From Bradyrhizobium sp. 139 (GTDB lineage: Bacteria; Pseudomonadota; Alphaproteobacteria; Rhizobiales; Xanthobacteraceae): 64,000 bases of DNA. The translations under genes were made by a program, and so were the position numbers. The notes under the pieces were generated by a model, which worked only from the letters and a program-made list of their open reading frames with translations, was not told the origin of the DNA and searched no databases. This document shows, piece after piece, positions 53,256 to 63,570 of the stretch. Location: positions 124,001-188,000 of the forward strand of contig NZ_JADPKS010000107.1 in assembly GCF_023074175.1 (NCBI RefSeq). The letters run 5' to 3'. Numbering within the stretch: position 1 is the stretch's first letter; each line of letters starts with the position of its first letter.

Positions 53256-53282
53256 TTGGTATCTTATCTCTGTTGATACCAA
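53256..53282. promoter_or_regulatory. LysR-type operator between tautomerase and lysR genes
   Basis: TTGGTATC (53256-53263) and GATACCAA (53275-53282) are perfect 8-bp inverted arms with an 11-base spacer, the T-N11-A layout of LysR-type binding sites. It ends 15 bp before the LysR start and lies 72 bp upstream of the tautomerase start. Confidence 0.8.
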
Positions 53283-53297
53283 TGATAAGCACTCATA

Positions 53298-54149
53298 ATG
53301 AAAGCCATGCTCGACATCGCCACCGTCCAGGCCTTCCTGCTGGTCGCCGACTTCCAGAGCTTTACCCGCGCCGCCGAAGCGCTCGGCACGACCCAGGCCG
53401 CCGTCAGCCTGAAGCTACAACGACTGGAGACGCTGCTCGGCAAGCGGCTCGTCGAGCGCTCGCCCCGCGCGGTCCGGCTCACCGCCGACGGCGCAGCGTT
53501 CCTCGATCGCGCCCGCGCACTGATCGCGGCGCATGACCGCGCGCTGTCGGACGAGGCGCCGGCGGCGCAGTCGCTCTCGCTCGGAATCTCCGACCACGCG
53601 GCGGGCCCCGAACTGGTGCCGCTGCTCGAACGGCTGCAGACGATGTCCTCGCAGCTTACGCTCGCCGTCACCATCGGCTTCTCGCGGGAGATGCAGGATG
53701 CTTATGACGCAGGCCAGCTCGATGCGGTGATCGTTCGCCAGGAAGGCAGCCGGCGCGGCGGCGAGAAGCTGACCGAGGACGAGTTCGGCTGGTTCGCGTC
53801 GAGGCGTTTCAGCCTGCCGCACGGCGAGGCGCTGCCGCTTGCGACGCTCGCCCCACCCTGCGGCGTCCGCGCCATCGCCGTCCGCGCGCTCGACAAGGCC
53901 GGCTTCGCCTGGCGCGAACGCTTTGTCGGCGGCGGCGTCACGGCGGTCGTCGCAGCCGCGCTTGCCGGACTTGCCATCGCGCCGCTGGCGCGGCGGATCG
54001 CACCGGCCGGACTGGTCGACATCGGGCCAGTACACAAGCTGCCGAAGCTCGGCCGCTCCAAGGTGATGCTGCATTCGAAAGTGAGCGATCCCGCCAAGCT
54101 CGCGGCGCTGCGCGCGGTGGCGGCGACGTTCCGGAGCGTGGCGGCTTGA
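53298..54149 (+). CDS. LysR-family transcriptional regulator
   Basis: 283 residues. The N-terminal winged HTH (about 4-63) reads FLLVADFQSFTRAAEALGTTQAAVSLKLQRLETLLGKRLVERSPRAVRLTADG, a standard LTTR domain. The rest is a periplasmic-binding-fold effector domain (about 85-283). A dyad with T-N11-A geometry ends 15 bp before its start, so it probably represses itself and activates or represses the divergent tautomerase gene. Effector unknown. Confidence 0.92.
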   Translation: MKAMLDIATVQAFLLVADFQSFTRAAEALGTTQAAVSLKLQRLETLLGKRLVERSPRAVRLTADGAAFLDRARALIAAHDRALSDEAPAAQSLSLGISDHAAGPELVPLLERLQTMSSQLTLAVTIGFSREMQDAYDAGQLDAVIVRQEGSRRGGEKLTEDEFGWFASRRFSLPHGEALPLATLAPPCGVRAIAVRALDKAGFAWRERFVGGGVTAVVAAALAGLAIAPLARRIAPAGLVDIGPVHKLPKLGRSKVMLHSKVSDPAKLAALRAVAATFRSVAA

Positions 54150-54161
54150 TGCGGCGAACGC

Positions 54162-54506
54162 CTACAAGATCGACTCGAGCCGTTTGCTCGCGACCGGATT
54201 GATGGTCGGATCGTCAGCGGCATCGGACACGCAGGCCCTGAGCGCAGTGATCGCCGGATCGAGCTCCCGTTCCTTGCGCCGTGCTGCGATTCTCGCCGCG
54301 ACCTCCCAGATGTCGGTCTCGGCTTCATAATGATCGCGGCGGTCGCCGAGGATCGGCACCCGCCGGATCAGGTTCCAGGCGAGCAGCTCCTTCAGCGAGT
54401 TGGAGACGTTGGAGCGCGCCATGCCGAGCGTATCGGCGATGTCCTCGGCGGTCATCGGTGCCTCGGCGAGATAGAGCAGCCCGTGGATCCGGCATTCGAT
54501 TGACTG
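54162..54506 (-). pseudogene. GbsR/MarR-type regulator, N-terminus missing
   Basis: The frame begins after TGA (54507-54509) as IECRIHGLLYLAEAP then MTAEDIADTLGMARSNVSNSLKELLAWNLIRRVPILGDRRDHYEAE, the core HTH of GbsR-like MarR regulators, and ends KRLESIL. About 40 N-terminal residues that normally precede RIHGLLYL (a dimerisation helix) are absent, and the ATG at 54455 would start inside the HTH. Probably a decayed 5'-truncated gene, though a short regulator starting at 54455 cannot be excluded. Confidence 0.65.
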
Positions 54507-54625
54507 TCAAGCGCGCGGCCGGCTTGCGCCTGCATACCGTCCGCCGTATTTGCCTAAGAACGTCCCAGAGAACCGGGAACCAAACGCCCTCCTCAGCGTT
54601 TGCCTCCGTTGCAGGCGGGTTGAGA

Positions 54626-56146
54626 ATGGCGACGAAGTCCAGTCAACAGAGAGACTTGTTCGAAAGCGAGCGCTGTTTTCGGCTGTTGGTGGAGGGAGTC
54701 GCGGACTACGCGCTCTACATGCTCGATCCCACCGGGATCATCACGAGCTGGAATATCGGCGGCGAGCGGATCAAGGGCTATGCGCCCGAAGAGATCCTCG
54801 GCCAGCATTTCTCGCGCTTCTATACCGAGACCGACCGCGCCAACGGCAAGCCCGCGCGTGCCCTCGGCATCGCGCGGGAGCACGGCCGCTACGAGGAGGA
54901 AGGCTGGCGCGTCCGCAAGGATGGCACCTTCTTCTGGGCGAGCGTCATCATCGATCCGATCTACGAGAACGGCGCCCTGGTCGGCTTCGCCAAGATCACC
55001 CGCGATGTCACCGAGCGACGCAATGCGCAGCTCAAGCTCGAAGCGATGCAGCGACAGCTTGCCGAGTCTCAGAAGTTCGATGCACTCGGACAGCTCACCG
55101 GCGGCGTCGCGCACGACTTCAACAACCTCCTGATGATCATCAGCGGCAGCCTTCACATCCTGAAGAAGGGCGAAGTCGACGACACCAAGCTTCAGCGCGC
55201 GATCTCCGCGATCGAGACCGCAACCAAGCGCGGCGCCGCACTGACCGGCCAGCTCCTGACCTTCGCGCGGCGGCAGAGCGTCAATCCCCAGGCGATCCGC
55301 TTCGGCGACCGCATCGAGGCGATCCGCGAAGTGCTTCACGCCGGCGTCGGCAGCGCCGTTCGTCTCGCCTTCGACATCGACCGCGAGGTCTGGCCGGTCA
55401 AGGCTGATGTCTCCGAGCTCGAGACGGGGCTGCTCAATCTCGTCATCAACGCTCGCGATGCCATGCCCGACGGCGGAACGGTGACGGTCGGCGCACGCAA
55501 CGTCATCCTGAACGATCCGCTCCACAGCGGCGAATTCGTCGCCGTCACCGTCGCCGATACCGGGCTCGGCATCCCCTCCGACGTGGTCGACAAGATCTTC
55601 GATCCGTTCTTCACGACAAAACCCGTCGGAAAAGGCACCGGCCTCGGCCTGTCGCAGGTGCACGGCTTCGCGCATCAGGCAGGCGGCACGGTCAGAGTCG
55701 CAAGCGAGCTCGGCAAGGGCACGACCTTCACCATCCTGCTGCCGCGCGAAATCGCGACCGCACCAGCCGGGATCCCTGAAGCGGCGCCGGTTCCCGGCAA
55801 CGGCACGGTTCTGCTGGTCGAAGACAATCCCGACGTCGCGGTCATCAGCATCGGCTTGCTGGAGCAGCTCGGCTACCGCGTGCGCCGGGTTTCCGACGCC
55901 GAGTCCGCATTGCGCGAGCTCGAGAAGAACGGCGTCGACTTCGTGTTCACCGACATCGTGATGCCCGGCAAGATGGACGGACTTGGTCTTGCCCACCATC
56001 TGCGCCAGATCCGCCCTGGCTTGCCGATCCTGCTCGCCACCGGCTACAGCGAAGCCGCCGCCGACGTCAGCGGCGTTTTCCCGATCCTGCGCAAGCCCTA
56101 CGAGATCCACGAACTAAGCGAGGCGATTTCGAAGCTGCCGCGCTGA
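54626..56146 (+). CDS. Soluble PAS hybrid histidine kinase
   Basis: 506 residues from ATG 54626, no membrane segment. PAS domain about 15-130 (LLVEGVADYALYMLDPTGIITSWNIGGERIKGY, PAC end GFAKITRDVTERR), a HisKA dimerisation region with H163 (GGVAHDFNNLL), an HATPase with N-box NLVINARDAM, G1 DTGLGIP and G2 GKGTGLGLS, and a C-terminal receiver with phospho-acceptor D443 (FVFTDIVMPG). Cytosolic stress or light/redox sensing is possible; no ligand-binding Cys or heme motif is evident. Its closest local relative is the kinase at 61022. Confidence 0.9.
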   Translation: MATKSSQQRDLFESERCFRLLVEGVADYALYMLDPTGIITSWNIGGERIKGYAPEEILGQHFSRFYTETDRANGKPARALGIAREHGRYEEEGWRVRKDGTFFWASVIIDPIYENGALVGFAKITRDVTERRNAQLKLEAMQRQLAESQKFDALGQLTGGVAHDFNNLLMIISGSLHILKKGEVDDTKLQRAISAIETATKRGAALTGQLLTFARRQSVNPQAIRFGDRIEAIREVLHAGVGSAVRLAFDIDREVWPVKADVSELETGLLNLVINARDAMPDGGTVTVGARNVILNDPLHSGEFVAVTVADTGLGIPSDVVDKIFDPFFTTKPVGKGTGLGLSQVHGFAHQAGGTVRVASELGKGTTFTILLPREIATAPAGIPEAAPVPGNGTVLLVEDNPDVAVISIGLLEQLGYRVRRVSDAESALRELEKNGVDFVFTDIVMPGKMDGLGLAHHLRQIRPGLPILLATGYSEAAADVSGVFPILRKPYEIHELSEAISKLPR

Positions 56147-56196
56147 AGCGTGCGCTGCTGTTCGCCTCTCCCCGCAAGCGGTGCGAGGGAGCGCAC

Positions 56197-56496
56197 CTAC
56201 ACCGTCGGCAACACCGAAAACGCTTCCCCCGCCTTGCGCAGGTTCAATTCATCCGCACCGGCGGTCTCGCTTGTGACGCTGTCCACGCGCGAGGACGGCG
56301 GGCCGTGGCGGCACAGCGCGACCATGTCGGCGACATGCTTGGGTGTGCCTGCGAACAGAGCTTCGACGCTGCCGTCGCGGCGGTTGCGAACCCAGCCTTC
56401 GAGGCCGCTCGATGTCGCCTGGTACTCGACCCAGGCCCGATAGCCGACGCCCTGCACGCGGCCGCGGATCATGACTTGGAGAATCACCCGGCTCAT
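56197..56496 (-). CDS. acyP: Acylphosphatase
   Basis: 99 residues. The family signature MIRGRVQGVGYRAWVEYQA contains the Arg phosphate cradle, and GWVRNRRDGSVEALFAG carries the catalytic Asn. It hydrolyses the carboxyl-phosphate bond of acylphosphates. The ATG overlaps the stop of the upstream ICL/PEPM-type gene by 4 bp, so the two are co-translated. Confidence 0.92.
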   Translation of the reverse strand: MSRVILQVMIRGRVQGVGYRAWVEYQATSSGLEGWVRNRRDGSVEALFAGTPKHVADMVALCRHGPPSSRVDSVTSETAGADELNLRKAGEAFSVLPTV

Positions 56497-57359
56497 TTTT
56501 TCAGCCCGAGAAAGTCGGCGCTGCGCGCCTTGACGTCGGCCTCGCGCATGACGCGGTTGATCAAGTCCGACGATGGGAGTCCTTTGAGATTCTTCGGCGC
56601 AGTGCCGTCGCGCAGCGCCTTCTGCGTCTCGTAGACGGCCTGCGTTGCGGCCGCGATCGGCGCGTGGCCCTGAAGCGCGATGCGCGCGCGCCGGCCAGCG
56701 AGATAGTCGGTCGCGTTCAATTCGTCCGCCGCGCCGCCGAGCACGATCGGCAGATGCGTAGCTGATACGATGGCATCGAGCTCCGCGCGCGACTTGATGC
56801 CGGTGAAGAACAGCGCATCGACACCGGCCGCCTCATAGGCCCTGGCGCGGCGGATCGCATCCTCGATGGAGGTGATCGCGGCAGCTCCGGTGCGGCCCAT
56901 GATGACGAGCGAGCGATCGCTGCGACCATCGAGCGCCGCCTTCATCTTGCCGACGCCCTCTTCCAGCGAGATCAGCTGTGTCTTTGCCTCGCCAAAGGCG
57001 GCCGGCAGCAGCGTGTCCTCGATGGTGAGGCCGGCGGCGCCCGCGGTCTCCAGTTCCTGCACCGTGCGCCGCACGTTGAGCGCATTGCCATAGCCGTGAT
57101 CGGCATCGACCAGCACGGGGAGCACTGCGGCGCGCGACATCCGCCGCATCTGCTCGGCAAGCTCCGTGAGCGTGATCAGCGTGATATCGGGGTCGCCGAG
57201 CACCGCGAGCGAGGCCACCGAGCCGCCGAACATGCCGAGTGGAAAGCCGAGATCCTCGGCGATGCGGATGGAGATGGCGTCGTAGACCGAGCCAGGATGG
57301 ACGCAGGTTTGGCCTGCAAGGATCGAGCGCAGTTTTTCGCGGCGGGAACGGAAGGCCAT
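56493..57359 (-). CDS. Isocitrate lyase/PEP mutase superfamily enzyme (oxaloacetate decarboxylase-like)
   Basis: 288 residues from ATG 57359. The fold is recognised from VHPGSVYDAISIRIAEDLGFPLGMFGGS, DADHGYGNALNVRRTVQELETAGAAGLTIED (metal ligands) and GRTGAA. The flexible catalytic loop lacks the isocitrate-lyase KKCGH motif and reads FGEAKTQLISLEEG, closer to oxaloacetate decarboxylases and related carboxy-lyases. First gene of an operon with acylphosphatase; why these two are coupled is unclear. Confidence 0.83.
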   Translation of the reverse strand: MAFRSRREKLRSILAGQTCVHPGSVYDAISIRIAEDLGFPLGMFGGSVASLAVLGDPDITLITLTELAEQMRRMSRAAVLPVLVDADHGYGNALNVRRTVQELETAGAAGLTIEDTLLPAAFGEAKTQLISLEEGVGKMKAALDGRSDRSLVIMGRTGAAAITSIEDAIRRARAYEAAGVDALFFTGIKSRAELDAIVSATHLPIVLGGAADELNATDYLAGRRARIALQGHAPIAAATQAVYETQKALRDGTAPKNLKGLPSSDLINRVMREADVKARSADFLGLKK

Positions 57360-57397
57360 GGTGCTCTCTCTCTGGGGCACGCGGCCGCCCCAACCTC

Positions 57398-57487
57398 CGT
57401 CATTGCGAGCGAAGCGAAACAATCCAGAAATGCATCCGCGGAGACAGACTGGATTGCTTCGTCGCTAGGAGCTCCTCGCAATGACGG
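57398..57487. repeat. Hairpin repeat with GAGCGAAGCGAAA core
   Basis: The left arm starts CCGTCATTGCGAGCGAAG and runs to CAATCCAG (57427); the right arm is CTGGATTGCTTCG (from 57449) and CTCGCAATGACGG (57475-57487), with a bulge GTCGCTAGGAGCTC between. The right half recurs in degraded form at 11108-11164. Confidence 0.8.
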
Positions 57488-57521
57488 TGCTTGCGGACAG
57501 ATCGCTCGCCCCGCTCAGACC

Positions 57522-59537
<2,016 letters not shown>

Positions 59538-59712
59538 GCTTTTCTTGAGTCTCGACCTTGGGCGGGACCCTTCCCTGGCCATTGGGGCCTGTGGGGACGG
59601 GCCGTGTGGCCCCCGTGGTACATCAAAATGGGCCGGAGGCAACGGTCTAAATCCGCGCCCTCTGGCGTGCCAGCGCAAGACCGAAATGGGCCTGGTGAGC
59701 CCATGCGAGGAG

Positions 59713-60795
59713 CTACGGCTTCGCGGCCCTGGCCTTGGTCTTGGCCACGTCCCGCACGAGGGTATGAACAAAGCCCAGTTTGGCGACCACCGCGGGCGAC
59801 AGGATGAACGGATAGAGGTCGCGCAGCCCCATGGCGCGGTTGACGCTGTTTATGGCGAACGTGAAGGGCAGCCATGCGTTGACGATCGCCTCGACGTCCC
59901 TGGTCTCATAAGGGTTGAAACGGATGCGCGCCGTCAACTCCCCGTCGCGGTCGACCTTGGGGCGCACCTCCATGCCGAACTCGGCGGCCATCTCTAGGGT
60001 ATCGACGATGTGGAGGTAGTGCGCCCAGGTTTCGGCGAAGTCTTCCCAGGGATGCGTGGTCGCGTAGGCCGAAACATAGTTCTGCTGCCAGTCCGGCGGC
60101 GCGCCTTCGGCATAATGGCGCTGCAAGGCCTGGCCGTAATCGGCGGAATCGTCGCCGAATACTGCACGGCATTGCTCCAGCCTATCGCCGTCGCGCACTA
60201 GCACGTCCCAGAAGTAGTGGCCGACCTCGTGGCGAAAATGCCCGAGCAGCGTGCGGTAGGGCTCGCCCATCTCGAGCCTGCGCCGCTCGCGTTCAATCTC
60301 ATCAGTCTCGGTCAGGGCGATCGTGATCAGGCCGTAGTCGTGGCCGGTCATGATCTTCTGCCCGCTGTTCGGATCGTCGGCGAGGAAATTGAAGATCAAC
60401 CCATGTTCAGGATCTTCCTGCCGGGTCTGGAGCGGCAGCTTCCAGCGGATCAGAGAATAGAACAGCCGGTGCTTCGCACCCTCGAGCTCGCGCCACCCGG
60501 CAAGCTGCGCGGGATCAGACAGGTCCGGGACCATGCCGTTATGGCGGCAGGCGCGGCAATAGCCGGTGCCGCCGTCCGGATCGGTCAGCCAATTGCAGGC
60601 GTCGTACTCGGCGTTGCGGCACAGCATCCGCCCCTTGCCCTTGTCAGCGAGCGTGGCCCAGGCCTCACCGTCGGGTTCGAGCGCCGACATCGTCTCCTTC
60701 TCCGGCAGGAACGCGACCCGATGGCCGCAACGTTCGCAAGTGCGATTCTCGAAATAGAGGACGTTGCCGCACACCTGACAGACAAAGAGCTTCAA
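59713..60795 (-). CDS. Putative zinc-ribbon metallopeptidase (DUF2248-like)
   Basis: 360 residues. Two zinc-binding Cys groups near the N-terminus (C6-x2-C9, C20-x2-C23; C59, C67, C80-x2-C83), then a peptidase-like domain with H189-E190-V-G-H193 (HEVGHYFW) and downstream acidic ligand candidates (DSADYGQAL, WEDFAETWAHYLH). It matches the family of putative zinc-binding peptidases with an N-terminal ribbon. No signal peptide, so cytoplasmic. Substrate unknown. It is divergent from the hybrid kinase gene. Confidence 0.82.
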   Translation of the reverse strand: MKLFVCQVCGNVLYFENRTCERCGHRVAFLPEKETMSALEPDGEAWATLADKGKGRMLCRNAEYDACNWLTDPDGGTGYCRACRHNGMVPDLSDPAQLAGWRELEGAKHRLFYSLIRWKLPLQTRQEDPEHGLIFNFLADDPNSGQKIMTGHDYGLITIALTETDEIERERRRLEMGEPYRTLLGHFRHEVGHYFWDVLVRDGDRLEQCRAVFGDDSADYGQALQRHYAEGAPPDWQQNYVSAYATTHPWEDFAETWAHYLHIVDTLEMAAEFGMEVRPKVDRDGELTARIRFNPYETRDVEAIVNAWLPFTFAINSVNRAMGLRDLYPFILSPAVVAKLGFVHTLVRDVAKTKARAAKP

Positions 60796-61021
60796 GATTT
60801 AGCCTCTTCGGAAACGGAGTTTTGTGAATAGAGTAGTGGCGCCTCGCAGATACGCGCGCGGAGGGCTCATCGTTCCAATATTCGGAACAAATAGCCAGAC
60901 CCGGCGTTCGTTCATGCCCGCCACACCGCGATCGGCGGCGCCTTTCCTTCCATATTCCCTTTTGAACAATGGCCATCACGCTCCGTCTGTGTGAATATCG
61001 GTCCGGCACGTGCGAACCCGC

Positions 61022-63487
61022 ATGACAACGGCCGACACCTTGAACGATCCTATGCCCGAGACCGCCGCCGCCGAAAGGCTGCGCCAGCACCTCCAAGAAA
61101 TCGCGCGCGAGCGCGACAACGCCTATCGCGCGCTCCAGGAGCGCGAAGCGGAGCTGGCGCGCATCCAGCGCATCGGCAAGGTCGGCGGCTTCGAGGTCGA
61201 CTTCCGCGGCGGCTTCAAGAACCGCCGCTCGCCGGAATATCTGATGCTCCACGGGCTGCCGGCGGATGCCGCCGACGAGTCGCATGAGGATTGGGTCAGC
61301 CGCATCCATCCCGAGGATCGCGACACCGCGGTCAAGCATTTCTTCGATGCGCTGGCCGGCACGAGCGAAGACTACACCGCCGAATACCGCATCATCCGCC
61401 CCAGCGACGGCGAAACCCGCTGGATCCGCGTCGTCGCCAAGATCGAGCGTGACGGCGACGGCCGCGCCATCCGCCTCGTCGGCGCCCACATCGACATCAC
61501 CGACCAGGTGCTGGTGCGCGAGACGCTGCGCGAAAGCGAGGAGCGCTTCCGGCTGATCGCCGACAGCGCGCCGGTGCCGATCTGGGTCACAAAACTCGAC
61601 CGCACACGCTCCTTCGCCAACCAGGCCTATGTCGACTTCGTCGGCCTGCCCTACGACCAGGCCATCGCCTTCGACTGGCGCAAGGTGCTGCATCCGGACG
61701 ACCTGCCGCATGTGCTCCAGCAATCGGTGCAGGGCGAGGCGTCACTGAAGCCGTTCGTGCTGGAGGCGCGCTACAAGAACGCATCCGGCGAATGGCGGTG
61801 GCTGCGCTCGGAGTCGCAGCCGCGCTGGGATCCGACCGGCAAGCATATCGGCTTCATCGGCGTCGCCCACGACATCACCGTCGCGAAGCAGGCCGAGATC
61901 GAGCTTCGGCAACTCAACGAGACGCTGGAAGAGCGTATCATGGAGCGCACCGCCGAGCTCGAATCCAACGAAGCGCGGCTGCGCGCAATCCTGGAGACCA
62001 GCAACCAGTATCAGGGCCTCGTCAATCTCAAGGGCGAATTGCTCTATGCCAACAAGACCGCGCTCGACGGCGTCAAGGCGAGGTCTGCGGACGTGATCGG
62101 CAAGCCGCTGTGGGAGACGCCCTGGTTCACCGGCACTCACGGCATGAGCGCAACCGTGCGCGAGGCCTTCGACACCGTGCTCAGAGGCGAAGCGGTGCGG
62201 CTGGAGATGCATCTGCGCCTGCCCATCGGGGAGCGCGATTTCGACTTCGGCATGCGTCCCGTGCTCGACCGCCACGGTAATATCACCGGCGCGGTGCCCG
62301 AGGTCGTCGACATTACCGAGCGCCGTCGCGGCGAGGAAGCGCTGCGACAGTCGCAGAAGATGGAGGCGATCGGCCAGCTCACCGGCGGCGTCGCACACGA
62401 CTTCAACAACCTCCTCACCATCATTCGCTCCGCGACCGACTTCCTGCGCCGGCGCGAGCTGCCGGAAGAACGCCGCCGCCGCTATGTCGACGCCATCTCC
62501 GACACCGTGGAGCGCGCCTCCAAGCTGACGGCACAGCTGCTCGCCTTCGCGCGCCGGCAACCCTTGAAGCCGCAGATCTTCAACGTCGGCAGCCAGGTCG
62601 AGGGCGTGGCGCAACTGGTCCGGCCGTTGGTCGGCGGCCGCATCGAGATCGGCGTCGAGGTGAACGATGCCGACTGCTTCACGGTGGCCGACATCGCGCA
62701 GTTCGAGACCGCGCTGATCAACCTTGCCATCAACGCCCGCGACGCCATGAACGGCGAGGGCCGCCTCACCATCGCCGTGCGCAAGGTCGCGGGGATCCCT
62801 AGCCTGCGTGCGCAGTCGGCGCGCGGCGGCGACTATGTCGCGATCTCGGTCGCGGACACCGGCAGCGGCATCGCACCGGAGCATCTTGAATCGATCTTCG
62901 AGCCGTTCTTCACCACCAAGGAGGTCGGCAAGGGCACCGGCCTCGGCCTCAGCCAGGCGTTCGGCTTCGCAAAACAGTCCGAGGGCGACATCGCGGTGAC
63001 GAGCACGCACGGCAAAGGCGCGACCTTCACCATCTACCTGCCGCAGGCGCACAGTCCTGCCGCGGACAAAGACGCTGCGGTACTGATCAGCGAAGCCGCC
63101 ACCACCGGGCGCGGCTATCGCGTGCTCGTGGTCGAGGACAATGACGATGTCGGCCAGTTCTCGACCGAGCTTCTGGAAGACCTCGGCTACGTCGTCCGCC
63201 GCGTCGCCAACGCCAATGCGGCGCTCGCCATCCTCGGCGAGAACGAATTCGCCGTCGACCTCGTCTTCTCCGACGTCATCATGCCCGGCATGAACGGCGT
63301 CGAGCTCGCCGGCATCATCCGCGAGCGGTATCCAGGCCTGCCCGTCGTGCTCACCAGCGGCTACAGCAACGTTCTCGCCGAGAACGCGCATCGCGGGTTC
63401 GAGCTGATCCAGAAACCGTACTCGGTGGAGTTGCTGTCGCGCATCCTGCGCAAGGCGATCACGGAGAAGTTGGCGGCGGCGCGGTGA
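61022..63487 (+). CDS. Soluble multi-PAS hybrid histidine kinase
   Basis: 821 residues from ATG 61022 (a GTG at 61010 is also in frame). An N-terminal coil (16-50), three PAS domains (about 50-165, 172-292, 318-435) joined by a coiled-coil stretch (293-320), HisKA with H459 (GGVAHDFNNLL), HATPase with NLAINARDAM, ADTGSGIA and GKGTGLGLS, and a receiver with D751 (VFSDVIMPG). It has no membrane segments. The kinase core is clearly related to the smaller kinase at 54626. No dedicated response regulator is adjacent, so phosphorelay partners are elsewhere. Confidence 0.9.
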   Translation: MTTADTLNDPMPETAAAERLRQHLQEIARERDNAYRALQEREAELARIQRIGKVGGFEVDFRGGFKNRRSPEYLMLHGLPADAADESHEDWVSRIHPEDRDTAVKHFFDALAGTSEDYTAEYRIIRPSDGETRWIRVVAKIERDGDGRAIRLVGAHIDITDQVLVRETLRESEERFRLIADSAPVPIWVTKLDRTRSFANQAYVDFVGLPYDQAIAFDWRKVLHPDDLPHVLQQSVQGEASLKPFVLEARYKNASGEWRWLRSESQPRWDPTGKHIGFIGVAHDITVAKQAEIELRQLNETLEERIMERTAELESNEARLRAILETSNQYQGLVNLKGELLYANKTALDGVKARSADVIGKPLWETPWFTGTHGMSATVREAFDTVLRGEAVRLEMHLRLPIGERDFDFGMRPVLDRHGNITGAVPEVVDITERRRGEEALRQSQKMEAIGQLTGGVAHDFNNLLTIIRSATDFLRRRELPEERRRRYVDAISDTVERASKLTAQLLAFARRQPLKPQIFNVGSQVEGVAQLVRPLVGGRIEIGVEVNDADCFTVADIAQFETALINLAINARDAMNGEGRLTIAVRKVAGIPSLRAQSARGGDYVAISVADTGSGIAPEHLESIFEPFFTTKEVGKGTGLGLSQAFGFAKQSEGDIAVTSTHGKGATFTIYLPQAHSPAADKDAAVLISEAATTGRGYRVLVVEDNDDVGQFSTELLEDLGYVVRRVANANAALAILGENEFAVDLVFSDVIMPGMNGVELAGIIRERYPGLPVVLTSGYSNVLAENAHRGFELIQKPYSVELLSRILRKAITEKLAAAR

Positions 63488-63570
63488 ATAGCTTTGCACC
63501 GGCAGCGATGCTGGCGGCGAAGTTTTGAGGCTGGCGGATCTGTCCGAGGCGCGATAGTCAGGGACGGATT

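Noticed and set aside
54281..54625. Extended N-terminus for the PAS kinase at 54626
   Set aside because: The upstream codons overlap the truncated GbsR/MarR gene in antisense, are Arg/Ser/Pro-biased and show no PAS or other domain; ATG 54626 begins the conserved region.
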